Assembly (NCBI RefSeq): GCF_026343955.1 | Contig: NZ_JAPKNI010000002.1 | Span: forward strand, 558,001 to 622,000 | Reading direction: 5' to 3' | DNA length: 64,000 nucleotides | Source: Kaistia defluvii | GTDB taxonomy: Bacteria > Pseudomonadota > Alphaproteobacteria > Rhizobiales > Kaistiaceae | Shown: positions 1 to 9,032 of the stretch, piece by piece | How the letters are laid out: each line of letters begins with the position of its first letter | Position numbering within the stretch: position 1 is the first letter of the stretch | The notes under the pieces: model-generated | The model's database searches: none | Told to the model about the DNA's origin: nothing | The model's input: only the letters and a program-made list of their open reading frames with translations | Made by a program: the position numbers and the translations under genes

Positions 1-75
1 GGTGAGGTGCCGGCGGGAACGCGCCCCTGGGCACGGCGACCTTCGGCCCCGGCTGCCGAGCAAGGATAGGATTTC

Positions 76-408
76 ATGAAGATCTTCGTCACCGATCATG
101 CGGGCGTCGAGCATGAGCTGGAAGCCCTCGAGGGCTGGCGGGTGATGGAAGTCATTCGCGACTGGAATATCGGCATCAAGGCCGAATGCGGCGGCGCCTG
201 CGCCTGCGCGACCTGCCATGTCTATGTCGATCCGGAATGGGTCGACCGACTGATCCCGATGAGCGACGAGGAAGAGGAGCGGCTGGACGACGCGATGGCG
301 GTCAAGTCGAACTCGCGCCTGTCGTGCCAGTTGCTGATGTCCGACGAACTGGACGGCCTCCGCGTCCGCTTGGCGCCGGGCAGCGAGCCGGAAGAACTGG
401 CGGCGTAA
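76..408 (+). CDS. 2Fe-2S ferredoxin, adrenodoxin type
   Basis: A small acidic electron carrier of 110 residues, the usual length for adrenodoxin/putidaredoxin-type ferredoxins. The cluster ligands are visible as C-x5-C-x2-C (C38, C44, C47) plus a distal C84, the spacing typical of this class; C42 is an extra non-ligand cysteine. An acidic helix (EEEERLDD, about residues 65-72) matches the partner-docking region of the family. The ATG is preceded by AGGAT. No reductase, P450 or oxygenase lies next to it in the window, so its partner is unknown. The 75 bases to its left show no gene. Confidence 0.93.
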   Translation: MKIFVTDHAGVEHELEALEGWRVMEVIRDWNIGIKAECGGACACATCHVYVDPEWVDRLIPMSDEEEERLDDAMAVKSNSRLSCQLLMSDELDGLRVRLAPGSEPEELAA

Positions 409-425
409 GGCAGGGCTTAGAACAG

Positions 426-570
426 ACCCTCACCCCAACCCTCTCCCGCGAGCGGGCGAGGGAGCTCGCCTGCGCCCGTCATCGAAGTCTTGCCTAGCAC
501 CGGGCCGCATCAATGAAGATTGCCGGCTGAAAAGCCCTCGCCCGCTTGCGGGAGAGGGTTGGGTGAGGGG
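426..570. repeat. Inverted pair of intergenic palindromic repeats (family A)
   Basis: Two copies of a CCTCTCCC-rich element face each other: 426-464 reads ACCCTCACCCCAACCCTCTC and onward, and 535-570 carries its reverse complement ending in GGGTGAGGGG. Each copy is itself palindromic (CCCGCgagcGGGCG-like stem). They fill the gap between the ferredoxin and the converging efflux genes. Related copies occur near 12958-13085, 43209-43230 and 53111-53146. Confidence 0.8.
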
Positions 571-594
571 CTTGATTGGATTCTGTGTCGCCCA

Positions 595-1731
595 TCAGTC
601 CAGCGTTCTGCGATAGCGGAACAAGGCCAGGGCGCCGACTGCCAGCCAGAAGGCGACAAGCGGCCATATCTCGTTGACGAGATCGGCCGGGCCGCTGCCC
701 TTCAGCATGATGCCGCGCACCGAGCGGATGTAATGCGTGATCGGCAGCGCGCTACCAATCACCTGCGCCCAATCCGGCATGCCCCGGAACGGGAACATGA
801 AGCCCGACAGCAGGATCGACGGCAGGAACCAGAAGAAGGTCATCTGCATCGCCTGCATCTGGTTGCGGGCGATCGTCGAGAAGGTGTAGCCCAGCGTCAC
901 GTTGCAGCCGATGAAGAGGAAGGTAACGCCGAGCAGTACCGCGAACGAGCCCATCATCGGCACATGGAACAGGATCTGCGCACACACCAGGATGACCGCG
1001 ACCTGCACCAGCCCGAAGCCGATATAGGGCACGATCTTGCCGATCATGATCTCCAGCGGCGTCGCAGGCATCGCCATCAGGTTTTCCATCGTTCCGCGCT
1101 CGATCTCGCGCGTCAGCGCCAGCGCCGTCATCAGGATGGTGGTCATGGTCAGGATGGTGCCGAGCAGGCCGGGCACGATGTTGTAGGCGGTGATCCCTTC
1201 CGGATTGTAGCGGCGCTGGATGACGAGATCGACCGCTATAGGCGGGCTCGCCTGCGTCGCGAGCGGCCCGGTCAGCTCCCGCTTCAGCGCGCTGGATAGA
1301 ATTTGGGGCAGGGCGCCCAGCGCGTTCGAGGTCGCCGCCGGATCCGTGGCGTCGGCTTCGACCAGCAATTGCGGCCGGGTGCCGCGCACCAGATCGCGCT
1401 CGAAGCCGGGCGGCAGGGTGATCACATAGCTGGCCGAGCCGTCGATCAGCGCCTCGTTCGCCTCGGCCGGGCTGGCGAGGCCTGGCGCGATCGAGAAATA
1501 GCCCGACGCTTCCATCGCCGCGACGATGGTCCGGGTCGCCGGACCGCTTTCGGCCGCCACCATCAGCGTCGGCAGGCGTTTCGGATCGAGGTTGATGGCA
1601 TAGCCGAACAGCACCAGCTGGATGATCGGAATGCCGATGATCATCGCGAAGGTCAGTCGGTCGCGCCGCATCTGGATGAATTCCTTCACCATCAGCGCGA
1701 GGATGCGGGAGAGCGAGAAGCCGGAGCTCAT
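595..1731 (-). CDS. ABC-2 type transport permease (YbhS/YbhR-like)
   Basis: The membrane subunit of a drug/solute efflux pump, 378 residues. It has the ABC-2 layout: a first transmembrane helix near residues 30-48, a large extracytoplasmic domain (about 50-175), then five or six hydrophobic helices (about 180-375). The start codon overlaps the stop of the upstream ATPase gene by four bases, so the two are translationally coupled. E. coli uses two permeases here (YbhS and YbhR), but this locus encodes only one, suggesting a homodimer. It is the last gene of the CecR-HlyD-ATPase-permease operon. Confidence 0.92.
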   Translation of the reverse strand: MSSGFSLSRILALMVKEFIQMRRDRLTFAMIIGIPIIQLVLFGYAINLDPKRLPTLMVAAESGPATRTIVAAMEASGYFSIAPGLASPAEANEALIDGSASYVITLPPGFERDLVRGTRPQLLVEADATDPAATSNALGALPQILSSALKRELTGPLATQASPPIAVDLVIQRRYNPEGITAYNIVPGLLGTILTMTTILMTALALTREIERGTMENLMAMPATPLEIMIGKIVPYIGFGLVQVAVILVCAQILFHVPMMGSFAVLLGVTFLFIGCNVTLGYTFSTIARNQMQAMQMTFFWFLPSILLSGFMFPFRGMPDWAQVIGSALPITHYIRSVRGIMLKGSGPADLVNEIWPLVAFWLAVGALALFRYRRTLD

Positions 1732-2708
1732 GACGGGGATTCGGCTTTGGCGGTGCCATTCGCCGAGTGGTCGCGCGCCCGCGCTTCCTGCATCAGGCGG
1801 ATGAAGACGTCCTCCAGGCTGGTTTCGCCGGGTTCGGCCAAGGCGTCGGAATGGGTCTCTACCAGCGCGGCGTCGACCGCCTGTTTCAGCGCGACGGCAT
1901 CGGGCCCGACGACGTGCAGATCATTGCCGAAGGGTGCTACCTGCTCGACGCCCGTCTTTTGCCGCACGAGCCGGGCGATCGCGCCGACATCGTGGCCGCG
2001 GACAACGATGGTCGAGAGCCCCGAGCGCTCGATCACCTCCGCTACCGTACCGCGTGCGACGATCTTGCCATAGGCGATGTAGATGATGCGGTGGCAGCGC
2101 TCGGCTTCGTCCATGTAGTGGGTCGAGACAAGGACGGTCAGCCCGTCCTCCGCGAGCGCATGGATCTCGTCCCAGAACTCACGGCGCGCCTGCGGGTCGA
2201 CCCCGGCGGTCGGCTCGTCGAGCAGCAGCAGCTTGGGCTGGTGCATGACCGAGGCGGCCAGAGCGAGGCGCTGTTTCCAGCCGCCGGAAAGCGAGCCGGC
2301 CAGTTGGTCACGACGCTCATACAGGCCGAGCCGTTCCAGCGTCTTCTTCACGATGGCGGATCGATCGGGCAGGGCATAGATCCGCGCCACGAAATCGAGG
2401 TTTTCGCGAATCGTCAGGTCTTCGTAATAGGAAAAGCGCTGCGTCATGTAGCCGACCTGGCGCTTGATGCGATCGGCGTCCCGCAGGATGTCGAGCCCGA
2501 GGCAGGTGCCGCTGCCGCCATCGGGTCGCAGCAGGCCGCAGATCATCCGGATCGTCGTCGTCTTGCCCGAGCCGTTGGGACCCAGAAAGCCGACGATCTC
2601 GCCGCGCCGCACGTCGAGCGACACGTCGTCGACCACGGTCTTGTTGCCAAATCGCTTGGTCAGGCCGTGAATGTCGATGATGATTTCTTCGGGCCTGTCC
2701 CCCGCCAT
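1728..2708 (-). CDS. ABC transporter ATP-binding protein (YbhF-like, single NBD)
   Basis: The energising subunit of the efflux pump, 326 residues. Walker A (GPNGSGKTT) lies near residue 45, the signature LSGGWKQRLALA near 145, Walker B LLLLDEP directly after it, and the switch histidine in STHYMDEAE near 200. E. coli YbhF is about 580 residues with two nucleotide-binding domains; this protein has one domain plus a C-terminal accessory region of about 100 residues, consistent with a homodimer. It starts 2 bases after the HlyD stop and overlaps the permease gene. Confidence 0.94.
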   Translation of the reverse strand: MAGDRPEEIIIDIHGLTKRFGNKTVVDDVSLDVRRGEIVGFLGPNGSGKTTTIRMICGLLRPDGGSGTCLGLDILRDADRIKRQVGYMTQRFSYYEDLTIRENLDFVARIYALPDRSAIVKKTLERLGLYERRDQLAGSLSGGWKQRLALAASVMHQPKLLLLDEPTAGVDPQARREFWDEIHALAEDGLTVLVSTHYMDEAERCHRIIYIAYGKIVARGTVAEVIERSGLSTIVVRGHDVGAIARLVRQKTGVEQVAPFGNDLHVVGPDAVALKQAVDAALVETHSDALAEPGETSLEDVFIRLMQEARARDHSANGTAKAESPS

Positions 2709-2710
2709 GG

Positions 2711-3673
2711 CTATTGCGCCGCCGCCGCGAGCTGGACGTCGACGGGCTGGCCAGGATCGAGCTGTTCAGCCTCTCCCTCCGGTCTCGCCTCGACGCGGAA
2801 GACCAGCTTGGCGCGGCTCTCCTTGGAATAGATCACCGGCGGCGTGAACTCGGCGTCGGTGGCGATGCTCGCGACGGTGGCGGTCAGCCCCTGGGCGCAG
2901 CCATCGCAGAGAATGCGGACCGTCTGACCGGGATGCACGGAGGAGCGAGCGGCTTCCGGCACGTAGAACAGGATTTTGCGCGCGCCTTCCGGCAGGAGCG
3001 AGACGACGGCCTGGCCAGCCGGTACCAGCTCGCCGACCTGATAGTAGACCTCTTCGACACGGCCGGCTGCGCCGGCGTGCTGGGATCGCCGCGCGAGCTT
3101 CGTCTCGGCAGCCGTTACGGCGGCGGCAAGCGCTTGCACCTGCTGTTCCGCGGCCGCGATCTGGTCGGGCCGGGCGGGAAGGGTGGCGACCGCCCGGTTT
3201 TCCCGCGCCGCCTCCACCCGCGCCCGGGCGGAATCGAGATCGGCCTTGGACTGGTCGAGGGTCGCGACCGCGACGACGGCCCGGGTCGAGAGGTCGCGAT
3301 TGCGATCGTAGGTCTTCTGCGCCACCGTCAGCGACGCCTCGGCGTCAGCGACTTGCGCGTCCAGCACGCGGATCTCTTCCGGCCGCTTGCCGGTCTGGAG
3401 ATCGGCGAGGCTCGCCTTGGCTTGCGCGAACTGGGCCTTGGCCTGGGAAAGTGCGGCCGTCTCGTCGCGATCGTCGAGGGTGAAGAGCGCGCCGCCGGGC
3501 TGGACGGGGTCGCCGCGCCGGACGGAAAGCGCCGTCAGGCGTCCTGTAGCCTCGGCCCCGACCAGCACATAGTCGGCATCGACATATCCATGCAGCGGCG
3601 CGTTTCGCCCGCCGTCGCCGCAGCCGGCCAGAAGCAGCAGCGCGACGATCCAGGGCGCGTGGCCTGCCCGCAT
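2711..3673 (-). CDS. HlyD-family periplasmic adaptor (YbhG-like), probable lipoprotein
   Basis: A membrane-fusion adaptor of 320 residues that links the inner-membrane pump to the outer membrane. The chosen ATG gives a short N-terminus with a lipobox (LLLLAGC, about residues 11-17), so it is probably lipid-anchored. A lipoyl half (GYVDADYVLVGAE) is followed by an alanine-rich coiled-coil hairpin (about 75-190), the second lipoyl half and a beta-barrel. An upstream in-frame start at 3733 would add 20 residues inside the regulator gene and hide the lipobox, so I rejected it. The ATG lies one base after the regulator's stop. Confidence 0.9.
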   Translation of the reverse strand: MRAGHAPWIVALLLLAGCGDGGRNAPLHGYVDADYVLVGAEATGRLTALSVRRGDPVQPGGALFTLDDRDETAALSQAKAQFAQAKASLADLQTGKRPEEIRVLDAQVADAEASLTVAQKTYDRNRDLSTRAVVAVATLDQSKADLDSARARVEAARENRAVATLPARPDQIAAAEQQVQALAAAVTAAETKLARRSQHAGAAGRVEEVYYQVGELVPAGQAVVSLLPEGARKILFYVPEAARSSVHPGQTVRILCDGCAQGLTATVASIATDAEFTPPVIYSKESRAKLVFRVEARPEGEAEQLDPGQPVDVQLAAAAQ

Positions 3674-3674
3674 G

Positions 3675-4460
3675 TCATCCCTCGCCGACCAGCGCCTCTC
3701 CAACCAGCAGATCGATATGCTCGGCAACGACACGTCGGATCTCCTCGCGGTCCTTCGTTGCCAGCGTATCGCGACCGAGTTTTTTCAGCACCATCGGACG
3801 GCCGACGCAGAAGATGACGAACTGGCCGGAGATCGCGAAGGAACGCAACGTCGCCTCTTCCGAGCGCGGGTCGAGATCCAGTAGCAGCGCCACCAGATTG
3901 GTGGTCGTGCTCTGGCATTGCATCATGAAGTCGTAGATGACGTCAAAGGTCGAGGATGGTTCCATCTGTTCGCGCATGATGAAGCGGCCCCAGAGCTCCG
4001 CCTCCGCTTCGCCCAGCATGGAATCGATGTGGACATCGACGATACGCTGCAAAAGGCGACGGGCGGTCGGGCGGTCGATGTTGCCTTTCAGCGCATCGGC
4101 CGCAGCGGTGATGCTGTCGCCGATCCGAGCCTGCATCTGCTCGACGACATATTCGGCGACGGCGCGATGCAGGGCGTCCTTGCTGCCGAAATGATAGACG
4201 ATGGCGGCGAGATTGGCTCCGGCGCGCTTGGCGATGTCGCGGGTGGCGGCGCCCTCGAAGCCATAGCGGCCAAACACGTCGAGGGCGGCGAGCAGGAGAC
4301 TTTTGCGTGTTTCGGCGCCGCGATCCTGGCGCGCACGCCTATAGTGGCGCGAGGCCGGGAGCTGTGACAGCTCGGCGCCCATGTCGGCTTCAAGCACAAC
4401 CTCGGCGATCGGCTCCGCGTCGAACTCTGGTCGTTCCATGGCTACAGCTTCCGCGTTCAT
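3675..4460 (-). CDS. TetR-family regulator, CecR/YbiH-like (DUF1956)
   Basis: A one-component repressor, 261 residues from the ATG at 4460. The helix-turn-helix is seen at about residues 52-100 (GFEGAATRDIAKRAG then IVYHFGSKDAL); the C-terminal half matches the ligand-binding domain of E. coli CecR, which controls ybhGFSR. Gene order here (regulator, HlyD, ATPase, ABC-2) is the same, supporting the assignment. A GTG at 4481 and an ATG at 4382 are also possible starts; most relatives lack the long leader before the HTH, so the shorter form deserves attention. A palindrome 60-odd bases upstream is a candidate autoregulatory operator. Confidence 0.88.
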   Translation of the reverse strand: MNAEAVAMERPEFDAEPIAEVVLEADMGAELSQLPASRHYRRARQDRGAETRKSLLLAALDVFGRYGFEGAATRDIAKRAGANLAAIVYHFGSKDALHRAVAEYVVEQMQARIGDSITAAADALKGNIDRPTARRLLQRIVDVHIDSMLGEAEAELWGRFIMREQMEPSSTFDVIYDFMMQCQSTTTNLVALLLDLDPRSEEATLRSFAISGQFVIFCVGRPMVLKKLGRDTLATKDREEIRRVVAEHIDLLVGEALVGEG

Positions 4461-4522
4461 ACCCGCATGACTCCGATTCACTCCGCCCCGCTGGCAACGT
4501 CATGCAGCCACGCGAAGAAGTC

Positions 4523-4534
4523 AATCGATCGATT
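4523..4534. promoter_or_regulatory. Perfect 12-bp palindrome, candidate operator of the CecR-like regulator
   Basis: AATCGATCGATT is a perfect palindrome in the 285-base region between the regulator and the next gene. It abuts a TTGACT (minus strand, ending about 4517) that could be a -35 element for the efflux operon. TetR-family proteins usually bind palindromes in their own promoter. Apart from this I see no other feature in 4461-4745. Confidence 0.45.
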
Positions 4535-4745
4535 TAATTTATGCCGGACTATAAATTGCGTCGGCGGGCTTGCGAAACCGGCCCTGAATCCCCAAGGAAA
4601 TCAACATCGAAGCTGAAGAACATAGCATGCTGGCGGCTGACGATGGCACGGCGCTAGGTCCGGCCTGCGGCTTCGGCGGCGTCCGGTGGTTGCAGCCGGC
4701 GACCGGCCCCTGTCCGGGAGGCCGGATCGCCGGAATCTGCATCTT

Positions 4746-5705
4746 TCACCCGGTCTTGACGATGCCCTTGCCGATCAGCCAGTCGACGGCCTCGCGCACC
4801 GCCTCGAACGAGGTGTAGCGGGGTTGGTAGTCGAGATGGCGTTTCGCCTTGTCGATGCTGCAGTTCGGGCTGTGGGCGATGTGGTCGTATGTCTGTTCGA
4901 CGATCTCGGCGCTGTGCGCCTGCTTCCATTGCTCCCAGGGCAGGTAGGACAGCTTCGCCTCGTGGCCGAACCAGGAGGATACCGCTTCGGCATAGCCGCG
5001 CAGCGTCACCGCCTGCGACGACACCGTATGGAAAGACTCTCCGATCGCCATGCTCCAGTTGCCGATCGCCTTCATGAACATCTGCGCCACGTCGTCGGCA
5101 TGGACGTGGTGCACTGTCTCCAGGCCGAAGTTCGGCAGGACCAGTTCCTGGCCCTGCGCCAGCGTCGAGAATACCGCCGGGTCGAAATGGCCGGCCGGAT
5201 TGAGCGGCGCCCAGCCGGGGCCGACAATGTGGCCGGGATGCACGATGGTGGCGGGGAATGCGTTTCGCTGCGCCTCGTGCATCAGATAGGCTTCGATCGC
5301 GGCCTTCTGGGTTCCGTATTCGCCGAAGGGACGGCGGGCGACGGTCTCCGGCGTCGGCACGGCGACGCTCGGTCCATGCACCCAGATCGTGCCGGTATGC
5401 AGGAAATGCTCGACCCGCCCGCGCAGGGCGTCGACCAGCAGTTGGGCGCTCGGCAGGGTGAAGCAGATCATGTCGATGACGATGTCAGGACGGAGATCGC
5501 TGATCTTGGCGCCGAAGGTGCCGGCGCGGTCCTCCGCCTCGCGATCGAGTGTCACCGTCTCGACCTGCGACCAGGCCGCGTTTGGCTGGTAGGCTTCGCG
5601 CTGGCCCCGCGCGACGTTGACGACTTCAAACCCCGCGCCCACCAGACGTGGCACCAGATAGGTACCGACATGGCCGCTGCCTCCGATCACGATGACCCGT
5701 GTCAT
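4746..5705 (-). CDS. NAD-dependent epimerase/dehydratase family protein (extended SDR)
   Basis: A 319-residue Rossmann-fold oxidoreductase or epimerase. The N-terminus shows the dinucleotide motif GGSGHVGTY (residues 8-16), and the catalytic pair appears as YGTQK (Tyr-x3-Lys) near residue 130. Length and the C-terminal substrate lobe fit extended SDRs acting on nucleotide sugars or sugar lactones; the substrate cannot be told. It is a lone gene, divergent from the nitronate monooxygenase, with its ATG at 5705. Confidence 0.85.
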   Translation of the reverse strand: MTRVIVIGGSGHVGTYLVPRLVGAGFEVVNVARGQREAYQPNAAWSQVETVTLDREAEDRAGTFGAKISDLRPDIVIDMICFTLPSAQLLVDALRGRVEHFLHTGTIWVHGPSVAVPTPETVARRPFGEYGTQKAAIEAYLMHEAQRNAFPATIVHPGHIVGPGWAPLNPAGHFDPAVFSTLAQGQELVLPNFGLETVHHVHADDVAQMFMKAIGNWSMAIGESFHTVSSQAVTLRGYAEAVSSWFGHEAKLSYLPWEQWKQAHSAEIVEQTYDHIAHSPNCSIDKAKRHLDYQPRYTSFEAVREAVDWLIGKGIVKTG

Positions 5706-5859
5706 GGACCTGTCCTCCCGTTTTGCCTGGCGAGGATGTTACCGAAAGCGCGGAGGCAAGCCAGAGCCGCGGCGAGCTCCAGAGGGGTTGCCAGCATGTT
5801 TATGTTGAGGTCCCGCGTGGTGTTATCGTCAAAATCCCATGCATGACAGGAGTCGCCCG

Positions 5860-6930
5860 ATGACCGATTGGCCCGATCGCCGCATTCTGGACCTGTTCGG
5901 GATCGAGTATCCGGTGCTGCTGGCGCCGATGGCGGGTTTTGGCACGCCTGAACTGGCGATCGCCGTGGCGGAAGCGGGCGGTCTCGGCGCGCTGGCCTGC
6001 GCGACACTCACGCCAGAGCAGTCGCGCGCGGCGCTGGATCGCATCCGCGCGGCGACCGCCAAGCCGATCAATCTGAACTTCTTCTGTCACCGTCCGCCCG
6101 AGGACGACCCCGAGCGCGAGGCGAGCTGGCGAGCGAGACTATCCCCCTATTATCGCGAACTCGGCCTCGATCCTACGATGGCGGTGGCGCCATCCAGCCG
6201 CGTCCCCTTCGACGACATTTTCTGCGAGGTGGTCGAGGCCTATCGGCCGGAAGTTGTGAGCTTCCATTTCGGCCTGCCGGAGAGAGGCCTGCTCAACAGG
6301 GTCAAGGCAGCGGGCGCCAAGGTGATCTCGTCCGCCACGACGATGGCCGAGGCGCGGTATCTCGAGGCGGAGGGCTGCGACGCCATCATCGCGCAGGGCG
6401 CCGAAGCCGGTGGCCATCGCGGCATGTTTCTGACCGCAGATGTTTCCGGCCAGATCGGCACGGTCTCCCTGGTGCCGCAGGTGGTCGACGCGGTCCGCGT
6501 TCCGGTGATCGCCGCCGGCGGCATCGCCGATGCGCGCGGCGTCGTCGCCGCCCTGGCCCTCGGCGCCGCGGCGGTGCAGATCGGCACCGCCTTCCTGCTG
6601 TCGCCGGAAGCCAGGATCTCGCCGCAGCATCGCCGTGCGCTCGAAACCGCCGAAGCGGACGAGACGGCGATCACCAATGTCTTTACCGGCCGCCCTGCGC
6701 GTGGCGTGGTCAATCGGCTGATGCGCGAACTCGGTCGCTTTTCTGCCGACGCGCCCGCCTTTCCGCTTGCCGCCGGCGCGCTGGCGCCGCTCCGGGCCGA
6801 GACGGAGCCGCTCGGTTCGCGCGATTTCATGCCGCTCTGGTCCGGCCAGTCCGCGCGTCTGGCGAGATCGAGGCCGGCGGGCGATTTCGTCCGCTCGCTT
6901 GCAGCCGAGGTGCTGGCGAAGATTGGCTGA
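5860..6930 (+). CDS. Nitronate monooxygenase (2-nitropropane dioxygenase family)
   Basis: A flavin-dependent TIM-barrel enzyme of 356 residues that oxidises alkyl nitronates. Family marks: LLAPMAGFGTPELA at the N-terminus, GAEAGGHRG in the middle (FMN and catalytic region) and AAGGIADARGV (phosphate-binding loop). The ATG at 5860 is chosen over an in-frame ATG at 5839 because AGGAG (5848-5852) sits 7 bases before it. It is a single-gene unit divergent from the SDR, and ends at a weak terminator shared with the sugar importer. Confidence 0.9.
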   Translation: MTDWPDRRILDLFGIEYPVLLAPMAGFGTPELAIAVAEAGGLGALACATLTPEQSRAALDRIRAATAKPINLNFFCHRPPEDDPEREASWRARLSPYYRELGLDPTMAVAPSSRVPFDDIFCEVVEAYRPEVVSFHFGLPERGLLNRVKAAGAKVISSATTMAEARYLEAEGCDAIIAQGAEAGGHRGMFLTADVSGQIGTVSLVPQVVDAVRVPVIAAGGIADARGVVAALALGAAAVQIGTAFLLSPEARISPQHRRALETAEADETAITNVFTGRPARGVVNRLMRELGRFSADAPAFPLAAGALAPLRAETEPLGSRDFMPLWSGQSARLARSRPAGDFVRSLAAEVLAKIG

Positions 6931-7057
6931 TGCCGGGGGAGGCGCAGGGGTTGTCCTTCACCTCGCCGCGCACGCTTCCTCCGGAGGCGGGAAACCGGGG
7001 TGGCAAGCTGTCAATCGGGAGGGTGCGACGATCTCGCCGGCCTGAGGCTCTCAAAGG

Positions 7058-7084
7058 AAAGGGCGGCCTGATGCCGCCCCTTCA
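7058..7084. terminator. Weak hairpin between convergent genes
   Basis: GGGCGGC (7061-7067) pairs with GCCGCCC (7073-7079) around a 5-base loop. Flanking T runs are poor on both strands, so termination efficiency is doubtful. It lies between the nitronate monooxygenase and the converging importer operon. Confidence 0.45.
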
Positions 7085-7105
7085 AACCTTTGCGGGAGCC
7101 CGGCC

Positions 7106-7891
7106 TCAGTGCGTATTCGGCCCGAGCGCGTGCGCCAGTTCCTCGTCGGTCATGCCGGTGATCACCCGTTCCACCGCCTCGACCGTCGTCTTCTTCGGGT
7201 CGATGTCATCCGCCACCACCTTGCCGCGCCGCATCACGACAATGCGGTCGACGACCTGGAAGACATGGTGGATGTTGTGGGCGATGAAGATGCAGGAATG
7301 GCCTGAATCCCGCGCCCCGCGCACGAAGCGCAGCACGCCCTGGGTCTCGGCGACGCCCAGATTGTTGGTCGGCTCGTCGAGGATGATCAGGTCGCTGTCG
7401 AAGTGCATGGCGCGGGCGATCGCCACCGCCTGCCGCTCGCCACCCGACAGCGAGCCGATCGGCGTCTCGGGCGGGATGTTCTTGCTGATGCCGACCTGCC
7501 TGAGCAGGTCGCGCGCGACCTGATTCATCATCTCGGTATCCATGCGGTTCAGGAAGGGCGGCCCCTTGATGGGCTCGCGGCCGAGAAACAGGTTCCTGGC
7601 GATCGAAAGCTGCGTCACCAGCGCCGAGTCCTGGTAGATGGTCTCGATGCCGGCGGCGATGGCGTCGGTCGTCGACTTCATCTCGACCTTCTTGCCGCGC
7701 ACATAGATCGAACCGCTGGTCAGCGGCACGGCGCCCGAAAGCACCTTGATCAGCGTCGACTTGCCGGCGCCATTGTCGCCGAGAAGCCCGACGATCTCCC
7801 TTTCCCTGACGGTGAAGCTGACATTTTCCAGGGCCTGGATGCGGCCATAGAACTTGCTGACATTGTCCATGCGGATGAGTGGTTCGCTCAT
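7106..7891 (-). CDS. Sugar ABC transporter ATP-binding protein (FrcA-like, single NBD)
   Basis: The ATPase of a CUT2-type sugar importer, 261 residues. Walker A (GDNGAGKST) is near residue 40, signature LSGGERQAVAIARA near 142 and Walker B LIILDEPTNNLG after it. RbsA-type ATPases carry two domains in about 500 residues; this single-domain form matches the FrcA class of rhizobial fructose transporters, so it is not a truncation. The ATG at 7891 is used; an earlier start at 7924 would overlap the permease. Gene order binding protein-permease-ATPase equals frcBCA, but no sugar kinase follows, so the sugar is not identified. Confidence 0.92.
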   Translation of the reverse strand: MSEPLIRMDNVSKFYGRIQALENVSFTVREREIVGLLGDNGAGKSTLIKVLSGAVPLTSGSIYVRGKKVEMKSTTDAIAAGIETIYQDSALVTQLSIARNLFLGREPIKGPPFLNRMDTEMMNQVARDLLRQVGISKNIPPETPIGSLSGGERQAVAIARAMHFDSDLIILDEPTNNLGVAETQGVLRFVRGARDSGHSCIFIAHNIHHVFQVVDRIVVMRRGKVVADDIDPKKTTVEAVERVITGMTDEELAHALGPNTH

Positions 7892-7895
7892 GATC

Positions 7896-8867
7896 TCATG
7901 TCCCCGCGTGGTGGCGGCGTTCAAGCCACGAATGCAGGGCCATCATGCCCAGGATGATGGCGCCGATGAAGATGTTGTAGGCGAGGCCCGGCACACCGAT
8001 CAGCACGATGCCGTTGCGCATGACGCGCAGGATGAAGATGCCGAGCACGGTGCCGATGATGGTGCCGCGACCGCCGGTCAAGGCTGTGCCGCCGATGACG
8101 ACCATGGCGATGACTTCGAGTTCGTAGCCCATTCCACTATTGGGATTGGCGGCGGACGTGCGCACCGAGGAGATGATGCCGGCGAAGCCCGCCAGCGTCG
8201 AACACAGGATGAACAGCGCCACCTTGGTGCGGTCAACGTTGACGCCGCGCGCTCGCGCAGCACCGGGGTTGCCGCCGGATGCCTGGATCCAGTTGCCGAC
8301 ACGGGTGCGGTTCAGCACGTAGCCAAGGATGATCACGGCGGCGATGAACCAGAACAGCGACATGTAGATCCGGAACGGGCCGACATAGAAATCGCCGACC
8401 AGCACCTCGGCCAGCCAATGCCCGCCCGCGTTCCAGGTGCGCTGCGGGAAGCCGTTGGTGATGAACAGTGCCGTTCCGCGCACGACGAGCAGCATGCCCA
8501 GCGTGACGAGAAAGGAAGGAATCTTCAACTTGGTGACGAACCAGCCATTGACCAGGCCGATCAGCGCCGCGACCACGATGGCGATCAGGAAGCCTATCTC
8601 CATCGGCACCATGCCGCCATTGACGAAGGTCCACATCAGCACCGGCGTGAAGCCGAATACCGATCCGACCGAAAGGTCGAATTCGCCCGACGTCATCAGC
8701 AGCGTCATGGCGAGCGCGATGAGGCCCAGTTCAACGGTAAAGGCGAGGGTGTTGCCGATGTTGAGCGGCGACAGGAACTCGGGATTGATCGCCCAGAAGA
8801 CGAAGAGTTCCAGGGCAAGAAGAATGAAGGGGCCGAATTCGGGCCTGGCAATCAGGCGTCGCAGCAT
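7896..8867 (-). CDS. Sugar ABC transporter permease (RbsC/FrcC-like)
   Basis: An inner-membrane permease of 323 residues with 8-10 hydrophobic helices, of the BPD_transp_2 (branched-chain/ribose) type. Typical stretches are MTLLMTSGEFDLSVGSV near residue 57 and a glycine-rich VVIGGTALTGGRGTIIGT near 255. It starts 165 bases after the binding-protein gene, a gap in which I see no gene or clear hairpin, and ends 4 bases before the ATPase. Confidence 0.93.
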   Translation of the reverse strand: MLRRLIARPEFGPFILLALELFVFWAINPEFLSPLNIGNTLAFTVELGLIALAMTLLMTSGEFDLSVGSVFGFTPVLMWTFVNGGMVPMEIGFLIAIVVAALIGLVNGWFVTKLKIPSFLVTLGMLLVVRGTALFITNGFPQRTWNAGGHWLAEVLVGDFYVGPFRIYMSLFWFIAAVIILGYVLNRTRVGNWIQASGGNPGAARARGVNVDRTKVALFILCSTLAGFAGIISSVRTSAANPNSGMGYELEVIAMVVIGGTALTGGRGTIIGTVLGIFILRVMRNGIVLIGVPGLAYNIFIGAIILGMMALHSWLERRHHAGT

Positions 8868-9032
8868 CGGGAATTTCCTTGAGGCTCAGACCGTCGATGC
8901 CGCGGAGGCGTCGCGTCAGATGGCAAGCGCTAGGGAGCCGCGGACACAAGGTCGCGGCGGCAGCAGTCATGCAGCGGATGATGAAAGGCATTCGCGACGG
9001 CGGACCGCCGCGAATGCCCGCGATGCCGGAGC

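Noticed and set aside
7106-7891. The FrcA-like ATPase as a truncated RbsA pseudogene
   Set aside because: All ABC motifs are present and single-domain ATPases of about 260 residues are normal in FrcBCA systems.
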